Below are positions 38,656-47,600 of a DNA stretch of 64,000 nt, one piece after another (position 1 is the first letter of the stretch; the number at the start of each line of letters is the position of its first letter). The stretch is from Lyngbya aestuarii BL J (lineage in GTDB: Bacteria; Cyanobacteriota; Cyanobacteriia; Cyanobacteriales; Microcoleaceae): positions 124,001-188,000 of the forward strand of contig NZ_AUZM01000002.1 in assembly GCF_000478195.2 (NCBI RefSeq). The letters run 5' to 3'. The notes under the pieces are model-generated. The model worked only from the letters and a program-made list of their open reading frames with translations, did not search any database and was not told the origin of the DNA. The position numbers and the translations under genes are program-made.

Positions 38656-39038
38656 TGGCTTCCTCCTGACTTAATAAATCCGCGAATAAATCCGGCTTCT
38701 AATTGGGCTTCCGCAGAACGAGCTTGTTTTTCTTTATCATCTAAACGGCGATATTCTTCGTTAACAGTTTGTTGTAAGCTGTCTAAATTTTCTCCCAGTA
38801 TGGCTTGGCGAAGCGAAACAAAACCCTCACCCCCACATTTAACCAAAATCCCCCGATCTACCGCCACAAACCTTTCCCCTTTCTGAGATTCAAAAGATAA
38901 AATTCCCGGCACAATTGCGGTGACAAAATCAATATGATTCGGTAGCAAAACAAATGACCCATTTTCGGCTTCTGCGGTTACCTTATCAACGGTTTCTTCT
39001 AACAAAATTTTTATCGGTAATAAAATCGTCAATCTCAT
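38649..39038 (-). CDS. atpC: N-ATPase F1 subunit epsilon
   Basis: 129 residues. The N-terminal beta sandwich has the LLPNHIDFVTAIVPGIL block, where the family normally shows a similar GxxPxHxxxxxxLxPG pattern, and RGILVKCGGEGFVSL. The C-terminal helices follow. A diverged copy of its first 22 codons lies further upstream (39424-39492), on the other side of the FxxGx-repeat gene. Its stop overlaps the atpQ start. Intact. Confidence 0.88.
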   Translation of the reverse strand: MRLTILLPIKILLEETVDKVTAEAENGSFVLLPNHIDFVTAIVPGILSFESQKGERFVAVDRGILVKCGGEGFVSLRQAILGENLDSLQQTVNEEYRRLDDKEKQARSAEAQLEAGFIRGFIKSGGSQW

Positions 39039-39064
39039 TATTTTTTCATAGGATCTAAAGTAAG

Positions 39065-39394
39065 TTACTGTTGATTTTCGCTCTCGGATAGTTTTCGAGA
39101 GGCATAAACCGAATAGGAAATTAAACCCAATGCAAACAAGCCTGTTGAAAACAGACCGAACGAAAACAGACCGAACGAAAAAATACCCGCCGAAAAAATA
39201 CCCACCGCAAAGATTCCGACAGAAAATTGACCAGCAGCAAAGACTCCGGCAGCAAAATTACCCGCCGCAAAATAATTCCGAACAAATTGGCCCGCCGAAA
39301 ACGGTTCAGGTAAGAGCAAAATACCGACAGCCATTAACGCTAAGACAATAACAGCAATCACCCAATTATATTTTTGAAGTAAACTTATATTCAT
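39065..39394 (-). CDS. FxxGx-repeat membrane protein inserted between atpD and atpC
   Basis: 109 residues from the ATG at 39394. An ATG at 39424 in the same frame overlaps the TAA of the atpC fragment and is also possible by re-initiation. After a hydrophobic N-terminal helix come about ten tandem five-residue repeats of form F-x-x-G-x (FAAGN, FAAGV, FAAGQ, FSVGI ... FALGL), then a short polar tail. The phase is that of a pentapeptide-like repeat, but with Gly at position four. It is not an ATPase subunit. Function unknown; its insertion is linked to a partial duplication of atpC. Confidence 0.65.
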   Translation of the reverse strand: MNISLLQKYNWVIAVIVLALMAVGILLLPEPFSAGQFVRNYFAAGNFAAGVFAAGQFSVGIFAVGIFSAGIFSFGLFSFGLFSTGLFALGLISYSVYASRKLSESENQQ

Positions 39395-39423
39395 GGCTCT
39401 AAATAGGATACATCTATCTATCA

Positions 39424-39492
39424 TTATGCGGTTACTTTATCAACAGTTTCTTCTAACAGAATCTTGGTCGGCAACAAAATTGTCAATTCCAT
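39424..39492 (-). pseudogene. Truncated duplicate of the atpC 5' end
   Basis: 22 codons reading ELTILLPTKILLEETVDKVT, then GCA and TAA. The true atpC starts RLTILLPIKILLEETVDKVT, GCA, GAA. The two are alike over 66 bases with mostly third-position changes. The fragment sits where atpC should follow atpD, so the FxxGx gene appears to have entered here together with a duplication. Confidence 0.75.
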
Positions 39493-39540
39493 TAATTATT
39501 AACATAATCTAGAGTGGGCAAAAGTTAATCAACCCTAGGA

Positions 39541-40962
<1,422 letters not shown>

Positions 40963-41220
40963 TTAATCAGGATTATCTGGGTTGGAAACGGGAGATTTTT
41001 CTATCGCTTCTTCCATGCGTTCTGACATGGACTCTTGACGTTTTTCTTCTTGGAGATGGGCTTCGTTCACCAGTTCTCGCGCTTTTTCTTGAGTGATGTC
41101 CGCTTGTTCGTCCGCGTTATTAGCTTGGGGTTCTGCCCGTTTCGCCATTGATTCTTTACGCTGCTGAGAATTATGACGTTCTTGAGTCATTATTTCTCTT
41201 GATTGTTCGCTGGTACTCAT
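40963..41220 (-). CDS. Small hydrophilic protein upstream of atpD
   Basis: 85 residues, almost entirely polar and rich in Glu, Gln, Lys, Ala and Ser, with no hydrophobic core (blocks such as QRKESMAKRAEPQ and KRQESMSERMEEAIEK, which resemble each other). Probably disordered or helical on binding. AGGAGG precedes the ATG by 7-8 bases. It ends 6 bases before the atpD ATG, so it may be the first gene of that transcript. No function recognised. Confidence 0.6.
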   Translation of the reverse strand: MSTSEQSREIMTQERHNSQQRKESMAKRAEPQANNADEQADITQEKARELVNEAHLQEEKRQESMSERMEEAIEKSPVSNPDNPD

Positions 41221-41256
41221 AAATTTAGTCCTCCTTTTTTGAATTTTATATTGACT

Positions 41257-41598
41257 TTAAACTTGGTCGCGTCCGTACATTTCTGCCGGGGGACTCGTGG
41301 CTTCTACTGCGGTAAACGGTTCGATGATTTTATAGGTATGGCGGGCGCCTTTGGGAACGACCCAAGAATCGCCTTTTTCCAGAATGACTTTCTGTCCTTC
41401 CAGGTACAATTCCGCTTTACCTTTGATTACAAAACCGACCGTTTCATAGTCCCGTTCAACGATGGGTTTTCCTTCGTGGGGCTGTTCATTTTCCCACAAC
41501 CGCATCGACATTGTGCGACCAGAAACTAAATATTTCTGATCCATTTCACCTTGGGGTGAATATTGAGAATTTACTTTTTTGACGGTTTTATCTACCAT
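41257..41598 (-). CDS. Small cupin-domain protein
   Basis: 113 residues with one cupin barrel. The metal-site region shows EQPHEGKPIVERDYETVGFV and the second motif GDSWVVPKGARHTYKI. Typical of stand-alone cupins whose substrate is unknown. It lies 36 bases before the small hydrophilic protein and 21 bases after the DUF2267 gene, all on the minus strand. Confidence 0.8.
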   Translation of the reverse strand: MVDKTVKKVNSQYSPQGEMDQKYLVSGRTMSMRLWENEQPHEGKPIVERDYETVGFVIKGKAELYLEGQKVILEKGDSWVVPKGARHTYKIIEPFTAVEATSPPAEMYGRDQV

Positions 41599-41619
41599 GA
41601 GTTTAGTGTTTGTTAATGA

Positions 41620-42177
41620 CTATCGGTTAGCGGCTTCAGCTTGCATGGGTTGCGGCCAAAGCTGTTTGATTTCTGTCGGCATCATGTTAATGACTTGTTT
41701 AACTTCGCCTGCTGAAACCCGACTTGAGATTACGTTGAAAACCGCCCGAACTAAGTTTTCAATGCTAATATTTGTTGATTCCCATGCGGGTAATTGTTGT
41801 TCTATGGAATCTAAAAATTTTCCTTGAGAACGGGTTTGATCGGGGTTGGTTGCGGGTTTCCAATCTTCGTAGTAAAATCCGGTCAGCAATACCGGGAATT
41901 GGGCGCCCAAATGAGTCGCTTCTTCTACGGTTAAGCGATCGCGCAATTTATGTAGTGTAACTCGCAGTCCTTGAAATATCTGTTCTTTATTTTCACACTC
42001 CAATATTTTGGCAATATCGTTAACCCATGTGTGAGTTTGTTCTAATGTTCTATCAAATGTTGCTATGCCAGTCATAATAGGAGAGATGTAAATTCCTTCA
42101 ATTTCTTTGCTGCTGGCTACTCTGCTTGATTTCACCTTCTTATTAAATAATATTAAACTTTTCCCCTCTGTTTTCAT
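41620..42177 (-). CDS. DUF2267 family protein
   Basis: Up to 185 residues. The conserved part begins at residue 35 (MTGIATFDRTLEQTHTWV, ATG at 42075) and continues with LRDRLTVEEATHLGAQFPVL, a helical DUF2267 domain. The first ATG (42177) has AGGAGGG only one base away, too close for normal use, so the start at 42075 is possible and gives 151 residues. DUF2267 proteins are often stress-associated and of unknown function. Confidence 0.8.
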   Translation of the reverse strand: MKTEGKSLILFNKKVKSSRVASSKEIEGIYISPIMTGIATFDRTLEQTHTWVNDIAKILECENKEQIFQGLRVTLHKLRDRLTVEEATHLGAQFPVLLTGFYYEDWKPATNPDQTRSQGKFLDSIEQQLPAWESTNISIENLVRAVFNVISSRVSAGEVKQVINMMPTEIKQLWPQPMQAEAANR

Positions 42178-42370
42178 CCCTCCTAAGGAAGATATCGACT
42201 CATAATAAGAGGTACGACTTGAGTTAGAGGCTTAATGAATGAACCGGGTATATTTAATTAATTAAATTTTTTTAGCTCGAATTAACGCCCAAACTTAATG
42301 ACAATTTAATCCCAACTCGATCAAAATTTTGATCAACTTAATCACCGATGTTGAATGGGTAAAGCCGACC

Positions 42371-42595
42371 GTGAAACCGCTCAAGCAAATTATTTATAAG
42401 TACAGGTGGATTCATACCGCCATTGGTATTTTAGGTAATACTTGTTTTGTGATTGGCAGTATTTTATTCTTGTTTTAATCTCACAAAGATGCTGGGGTTT
42501 GGCTGTTTATTGTTGGCAGCGCCGGAATGTTGATTGGCAGTGTCGGTAATGCCTTCGTGATGGCCGAAAAAAGCGGCAACAACAGAAGAAGATAA
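42371..42595 (+). pseudogene. YrhK-like membrane protein with one in-frame TAA
   Basis: From the GTG at 42371 the frame reads 35 codons including YRWIHTAIGILGNTCFVIGS and ILFLF, meets TAA at 42476-42478, then continues SHKDAGVWLFIVGSAGMLIG and ends at TAA 42593-42595. The two halves together make the two-helix YrhK-like domain (GxxGNxxFxxGSxLFL...GxWLFxxGSxxxLIG). The stop falls in the short loop between helices, where many relatives have a charged residue such as Glu. Neither half would be a complete domain. The true start may lie upstream in the same frame. Confidence 0.65.
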
Positions 42596-42597
42596 AA

Positions 42598-43221
42598 TTA
42601 ACTCTCCCGACCCCAGAGGGCCAGTCCACCTCCGCGTCCTCTGGCGGCGATCGCTTTTTCTTGGATATAAAAATAGGCGAAAAATGCTTGTTTGTTTATG
42701 CGATCGCTATAAAACTTTTCTTCGCTTTCTGCGCCGCCACGAATATAGCCATCATACAACTTCACTCCGAATAATATCACTTTCATGCGGGTGAAGTCAA
42801 ACGCCAAAATATTCTTTTTTTCTTGAAATTTGACAGGCCCGCTGAGTGTTAATTTCAATCCCCCCAACTTCACCGAATTTTCAACATTTCCCGCTTCAAA
42901 AGCTTGTTCTAAATTGACTTGAGGAGAAGCCGAAGAATCAGAATAAGAGAGATAAATTTTCACCCAGTTGGGAAGATAACGTCCGGGGCCTAAAGCGGTA
43001 CCGATTTTGCGGCGAGTTTTTTGGGTTCCGGTAATAAAACATAACCGCCAAGTTCCCAAAAATTGACTAAAGTTTGACGGTTCTTTCAGTTTGCTAGCGG
43101 TTTTTTCTTGTTCAATAAGTGCCTCTACAACAGCTTCAGTCTTAGGCTTGTCCGGCGATTTTTTTAAGACATATTTTATTGCTTTTTCCAGAATGATGGA
43201 GTTTTGAGTTAATGAAGTCAT
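42598..43221 (-). CDS. PAP/fibrillin family protein
   Basis: 207 residues. The pattern FLGTWRLCFITGTQKTRRKIG and GPGRYLPNWVKIYLS is typical of cyanobacterial plastid-lipid-associated (fibrillin) proteins, which are thylakoid or lipid-droplet-associated and help protect photosystems under light stress. No transmembrane segment. It is divergent from the SbcC-like gene with 206 bases between them. Confidence 0.85.
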   Translation of the reverse strand: MTSLTQNSIILEKAIKYVLKKSPDKPKTEAVVEALIEQEKTASKLKEPSNFSQFLGTWRLCFITGTQKTRRKIGTALGPGRYLPNWVKIYLSYSDSSASPQVNLEQAFEAGNVENSVKLGGLKLTLSGPVKFQEKKNILAFDFTRMKVILFGVKLYDGYIRGGAESEEKFYSDRINKQAFFAYFYIQEKAIAARGRGGGLALWGRES

Positions 43222-43427
43222 CGGTTATAATAAAACTAAGAAGTTATGTGAGTCAAGTAACACTAATTTTAGTGTTTTTATCCGGATATCAACTCTAAAT
43301 ATAGCGTATCCTGCCCTGATTGAACTGCAAAGATCAGACTCCCCAAATCTTGAACCAAACTGTAAAGAATTATAAAATCTGGATTAAACTCGTGACAACA
43401 GGCGAAAAATAGTCTTAAAATCACTCT

Positions 43428-46400
43428 ATGATTCCATATAAACTGACGCTCAAAAACTTTCTCAGCTATCGAGAAGCTAGCCTGGATTTTAGCGGACTGC
43501 ACACCGCTTGCATTTGCGGCCCAAATGGGGCGGGAAAATCTTCGCTACTCGAAGCGATCGCCTGGGCAATTTGGGGCAGTAGTCGCGCCGCCACAGAAGA
43601 TGATATCATTCATCTCGGAGAAATGGAAGCTCAAGTTGACTTTGCTTTTATTGGTGAAGGAAACCTCTATCGAGTGATTCGTAACCGTCGCCGAGGTCAG
43701 TCTGGAAGCTTAGATTTTCAGGTTGCAACTAAACCCTATAATGAAATTCAAAACGGTGCAAAAATTGAGTTTCGCCCTATCGGTGAACGGGGAATGCGAG
43801 CGACGCAGCAGAAGATATTAGATCAGATTAAACTCGATTATGATACTTTTATTAATTCGGCTTATTTGCGTCAAGGACGAGCGGATGAATTCATGCTCAA
43901 ACGTCCGACGGAACGCAAAGAAATTTTAGCCACTTTACTGAAACTTAATGAATATGATAATTTAGCCGATCGTGCTAAAGATTTCTCTCGACAATATAAA
44001 GGAAAAATTGAACTGTTGCAACAAACAATAGACAATACAAAGCAACAGCTTCAACAGCAAAATGAAATTACTCAAAAGATTACTCAACTCGAAACCACTC
44101 TCAACCAACTCAACACCCAACAAAACACCGAACGAGAGCAATTACAACAGCTACAAGCCAGTCAACACCATCGTCAAACCTGGGAAAAATTGCGTCAAGG
44201 TGAACAACAACAATATCAAACAATCTCTCAAGATTATCAACGACTTCAGCAAGAATTTAATACGACTCAACAGCAACAGCAAGAACTCGAAGCTATCTTA
44301 AAACAAGCCTCAGAAATTCAAGCTGGATACACTCAATTTCAAACTCTACAAGCAACAGAAGAATGCTTGTCTACAAAGTTTAAAGCCTATCAAGAAGCCC
44401 AACAAAACCGTCAGCAACTTCAGGAACAACAGCGGCAAATTTTGCAGCAATTGCAGCAAAAAATACAAAATATAAATATACAGTCGGAGGGGTTAGTCCA
44501 GCAAGAAAATGAACAGTTAGAAGTCTTAAAGCAACGTTCAGAAGTAGAAGCTGCTTTACTCGAATTACAAGCTGCTCGTAACCATTTAAGTCAACTCGAT
44601 GAACTTCAGGTTAAGGTGACGCCTATATTACAACAACGCCAACAATTACAAAGCCAAATTGATCGGGCTTCGGCGAGTTGTAGTGCGCGTTTGGAGGAGT
44701 TATCGAAGTCCATTCGTCAAGTGCAACACAGTTTACAAACTCATCCCGAATTACAGCAAACTTTACAACAAGTTAATACTCAAATTAAAGAGTTAGAAAA
44801 AAAGAAAGTTTATCAACAACGAGTCCGAGAAAAAGGATTAGAACGGCATAATTTAATGGAGCGGTTATGTGCGCGACAACGAGATTATGAAATGCAACTC
44901 TCTGAATTGGATCATAAAGTTAGCCTGTTAGGAATTCCGTCAAATGGGCAGAAAACTGATGATTCTTCGATGCCTTTATGTCCGTTATGTGATCGCCCTC
45001 TAGATGAACATGGCTGGAATTTAGTTGTTGGAAAACATCGTAATCAGCAGCAAGAAATTCGCGATCAAATGTGGGTTGTGAATGAACAGTTAGCCTTAGC
45101 CGAGCGAGAAATTCAAGGGTTTAGAGATGAGTATCGTCAGTTAGATCGGGAATTAGCGCAGTATGAAGAATGTCGAGAACAACGAGGTCAAATTCAGGCA
45201 AAATTAGAGGGGATAGAAGAATCTCAGTTAAGGTTTCAAAAACTGAAATTAGAGGCGAAAGAAATTGAGCAATTGCTACAAACAGGTGAGTTTGCGGCAG
45301 AATTGTATCGGGAATTGCGACAGGTTGATCAACAGTTAAAGCAGCTTAATTATCATGAACAAAGTCATGTTTTAGCTCGGAATGAAGAAAAGCGTTGGCG
45401 CTGGGCGGAAATTAAGCAAAGTCAACTCCAGAGTGCTGAAAGTAAGCTCTCAAATATTCAAGTTAAAAAACCTGAGTTAGAAGCCAATAAAGCCGCATTA
45501 GAACAACAGTTAACTCAACAAGAAAATCACTCAGAATTACACCAAAAAATTGTAGCTTTAGATCGTTCTCTTGCTGAAATTGGATATAATTTAGAAGAAC
45601 ATAATCAAGTGCGATCACAGTTACGTCAAGCCCAACAATGGTTAACTCGGGTAGAAAAGTTAAATTCAGCCCAACAACAATATCCACAAGTTCAACAACG
45701 CTTAGAACAAATTCAGCAGTTAAAAACCAGTAAAGCTCAGGATATTAAAGCGGTTGAAACTAAAATTTACATTCTCGAACAAAAGCTCAAAGAAACGCCT
45801 GATTTAAACGAACAAATTCAGCAGTTAGAACGACAAATTCAGCAACGTCGTCAACAGATGGATCAAACCTTAAGTCAGTTGGGCAGTCTGAAGCAGCAGC
45901 AAGCCTATTTAGAGAGTTTAAACACTCAACAACGTGAACAAAAACAACAGCTTGAAACTGCTCGTCGTCAATATCGCGTTTATAGTGAACTAGCACAAGC
46001 CTTCGGAAAAAATGGCATTCAAGCCTTAATGATCGAGAATATATTACCACAGTTAGAAGCAGAAACCAATCAAATTCTCTCACGATTATCTGCTAATCAA
46101 TTACATATTCAATTTATCACCCAGCGAGCTGGACGCAGTAACAAATCTTCTAAAAAGAAAACGGCGAAATTAATCGATACTTTAGATATTTTAATTGCAG
46201 ATGCCCAAGGAACTCGACCCTATGAAACCTATTCGGGTGGGGAAGCGTTTAGGATTAACTTTGCCATTCGGTTAGCCCTCGCCAAATTACTCGCTCAACG
46301 GGCGGGAACCGCTCTACAAATGCTGATTATTGATGAAGGTTTTGGCACTCAAGATGCCGAAGGATGTAGCCGTTTAATTGCGGCTATTAATGCCATTTCT

Positions 46401-46517
46401 TCCGATTTTGCTTGCATTTTAACTGTGACACATATGCCCCATTTAAAAGAAGCCTTTCAAGCCCGAATAGAAGTTGAAAAATCCCCCACAGGTTCCCAGT
46501 TGAGATTGTTAATGTAG
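43428..46517 (+). CDS. sbcC: SbcC/Rad50-like SMC-family ATPase
   Basis: 1029 residues. The N-terminal ATPase half has Walker A CGPNGAGKSS (Lys37). Two long Gln/Glu-rich coiled coils flank a zinc hook CPLC (Cys518 and Cys521). The C-terminal half has the ABC signature SGGEAFRINFAIRLALAK and Walker B MLIIDEGFGTQD. This is the ATPase of the SbcCD (Mre11-Rad50) DNA end-processing complex. The partner nuclease gene sbcD is not in the window, so it must be elsewhere. Confidence 0.92.
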   Translation: MIPYKLTLKNFLSYREASLDFSGLHTACICGPNGAGKSSLLEAIAWAIWGSSRAATEDDIIHLGEMEAQVDFAFIGEGNLYRVIRNRRRGQSGSLDFQVATKPYNEIQNGAKIEFRPIGERGMRATQQKILDQIKLDYDTFINSAYLRQGRADEFMLKRPTERKEILATLLKLNEYDNLADRAKDFSRQYKGKIELLQQTIDNTKQQLQQQNEITQKITQLETTLNQLNTQQNTEREQLQQLQASQHHRQTWEKLRQGEQQQYQTISQDYQRLQQEFNTTQQQQQELEAILKQASEIQAGYTQFQTLQATEECLSTKFKAYQEAQQNRQQLQEQQRQILQQLQQKIQNINIQSEGLVQQENEQLEVLKQRSEVEAALLELQAARNHLSQLDELQVKVTPILQQRQQLQSQIDRASASCSARLEELSKSIRQVQHSLQTHPELQQTLQQVNTQIKELEKKKVYQQRVREKGLERHNLMERLCARQRDYEMQLSELDHKVSLLGIPSNGQKTDDSSMPLCPLCDRPLDEHGWNLVVGKHRNQQQEIRDQMWVVNEQLALAEREIQGFRDEYRQLDRELAQYEECREQRGQIQAKLEGIEESQLRFQKLKLEAKEIEQLLQTGEFAAELYRELRQVDQQLKQLNYHEQSHVLARNEEKRWRWAEIKQSQLQSAESKLSNIQVKKPELEANKAALEQQLTQQENHSELHQKIVALDRSLAEIGYNLEEHNQVRSQLRQAQQWLTRVEKLNSAQQQYPQVQQRLEQIQQLKTSKAQDIKAVETKIYILEQKLKETPDLNEQIQQLERQIQQRRQQMDQTLSQLGSLKQQQAYLESLNTQQREQKQQLETARRQYRVYSELAQAFGKNGIQALMIENILPQLEAETNQILSRLSANQLHIQFITQRAGRSNKSSKKKTAKLIDTLDILIADAQGTRPYETYSGGEAFRINFAIRLALAKLLAQRAGTALQMLIIDEGFGTQDAEGCSRLIAAINAISSDFACILTVTHMPHLKEAFQARIEVEKSPTGSQLRLLM

Positions 46518-46544
46518 TGTACTTTTTGCATTTCTAAAAAAGCC

Positions 46545-46838
46545 ATGTCATTAATGAGATTATTACAAGAAAAACGCGATGAAATTATCAAAATTTCCGC
46601 CCGACATGGCGCGTTTAATGTGCGGGTGTTTGGTTCGGTAGCAAGGGGAGAGGAAAAAGAAACAAGCGATATTGATTTTTTGATTGATTATGATTTGGAA
46701 AAAACGACTCCTTGGTTTCCGGGTGGGTTACTGATGGACTTGCAGGATTTGTTGGGCTGTCGGGTGGATATTGTGACGGAACAAGGGTTAAGTCCTTTGA
46801 TTAAAGAACGAGTATTGAGCGAGGCAAAACCGTTATGA
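46545..46838 (+). CDS. mntA: MntA-like nucleotidyltransferase antitoxin
   Basis: 97 residues of the minimal nucleotidyltransferase family with the active-site motif GSVARGEEKETSDIDFLID. In characterised HepT/MntA modules this enzyme adds AMP groups to the HepT toxin and neutralises it. Its stop codon overlaps the start of the hepT frame (ATGA), the usual arrangement. The toxin partner is broken here, so the antitoxin may be an orphan. Confidence 0.88.
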   Translation: MSLMRLLQEKRDEIIKISARHGAFNVRVFGSVARGEEKETSDIDFLIDYDLEKTTPWFPGGLLMDLQDLLGCRVDIVTEQGLSPLIKERVLSEAKPL

Positions 46839-47200
46839 ACCCGGAACGCGATCGCGTTTATTTGGTGCATATTTTGGAGTGTATCGATCGCATTCGAGAT
46901 TATACAGGCAACGTTCGGGAAAATTTTATGAATAATTCTTTGGTGCAGGATGCAGTATTAAGAAGGTTGCAAACAATGGCGGAGTCAACACAACAGCTTT
47001 CGGATGATTGAAAAGCAGAAGCGCCGGATGTTGATTGGCGGGCATGATCTGGATTTAGAAATGTTTTAGTCCACGATTATTTGAACGGCATTGATTTAGA
47101 GCGAGTTTGGGATGCTCAAGCCAATTATTTGCCGGGGTTGGAATCGGCGGTTAAGCGACTCTCTGAATATTTGGAACGGAAGTCAAAAAGGAAAGATTAA
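46835..47200 (+). pseudogene. hepT: HepT-like (DUF86) toxin gene with two in-frame TGA codons
   Basis: The frame begins at the ATG overlapping the mntA stop and ends at TAA 47198-47200 (121 codons). It reads RVYLVHILECIDRIRDYTG early and GFRNVLVHDYLNGIDLERVW later, which contains the RN(x)6 region of HepT-type RNases (here RNVLVHDY). Two TGA codons interrupt at 47009-47011 (codon 59) and 47045-47047 (codon 71), on either side of KAEAPDVDWRA. No frameshift is needed. As written the toxin is truncated before its active site. Confidence 0.85.
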
Positions 47201-47294
47201 AAAACAATTGAAGTGGGGTTGGAGTTCTTAGCGAGTGGAAAGAAACGTAGTTTTTGCTTCTCCAACTCATACCCAAACCACATCGATAACGATC

Positions 47295-47331
47295 TTTAAA
47301 AACGAAAATGGGCCTGACGATTAGACCCATT
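47295..47331 (-). terminator. Rho-independent terminator of the feo operon
   Basis: On the minus strand AATGGG and CCCATT (47326-47331 and 47307-47312) form a perfect 6-bp stem with a 13-base loop, followed by a T-rich TTTCGTTTTT. It lies 25 bases beyond the feoC stop. Confidence 0.6.
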
Positions 47332-47355
47332 CTTTAAAAGCCGAGGGGGTAAAAA

Positions 47356-47580
47356 TCAATTATTTTTTCCCACCCATTCGTAAAGTTCAAAGCTTTCGGT
47401 TTGACAGTGGCTACACCCGCCACATTTTTCGATACATTGTTTGTGAACTCTACCTTTACGAACGAGCCGGTTCAGCATTCCCCGCAACGCTTCGCCATCG
47501 GTGCGAAAATGAACTTCCATTTCAGATAACGACGCCTTACCCCGTTGGGCGAGATAATTTTGCAATTCGGTTAAAATCAT
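47356..47580 (-). CDS. feoC: FeoC-like Fe-S winged-helix protein
   Basis: 74 residues. A winged helix (LTELQNYLAQRGKASLSEME, LNRLVRKGRVHKQ) is followed by a Cys cluster CIEKCGGCSHC, the iron-sulfur motif of FeoC. FeoC regulates or stabilises FeoB. It follows feoB by 20 bases on the minus strand, completing a feoA-feoB-feoC operon. Confidence 0.88.
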   Translation of the reverse strand: MILTELQNYLAQRGKASLSEMEVHFRTDGEALRGMLNRLVRKGRVHKQCIEKCGGCSHCQTESFELYEWVGKNN

Positions 47581-47600
47581 CGTAACTTTCCCTTAATTGA

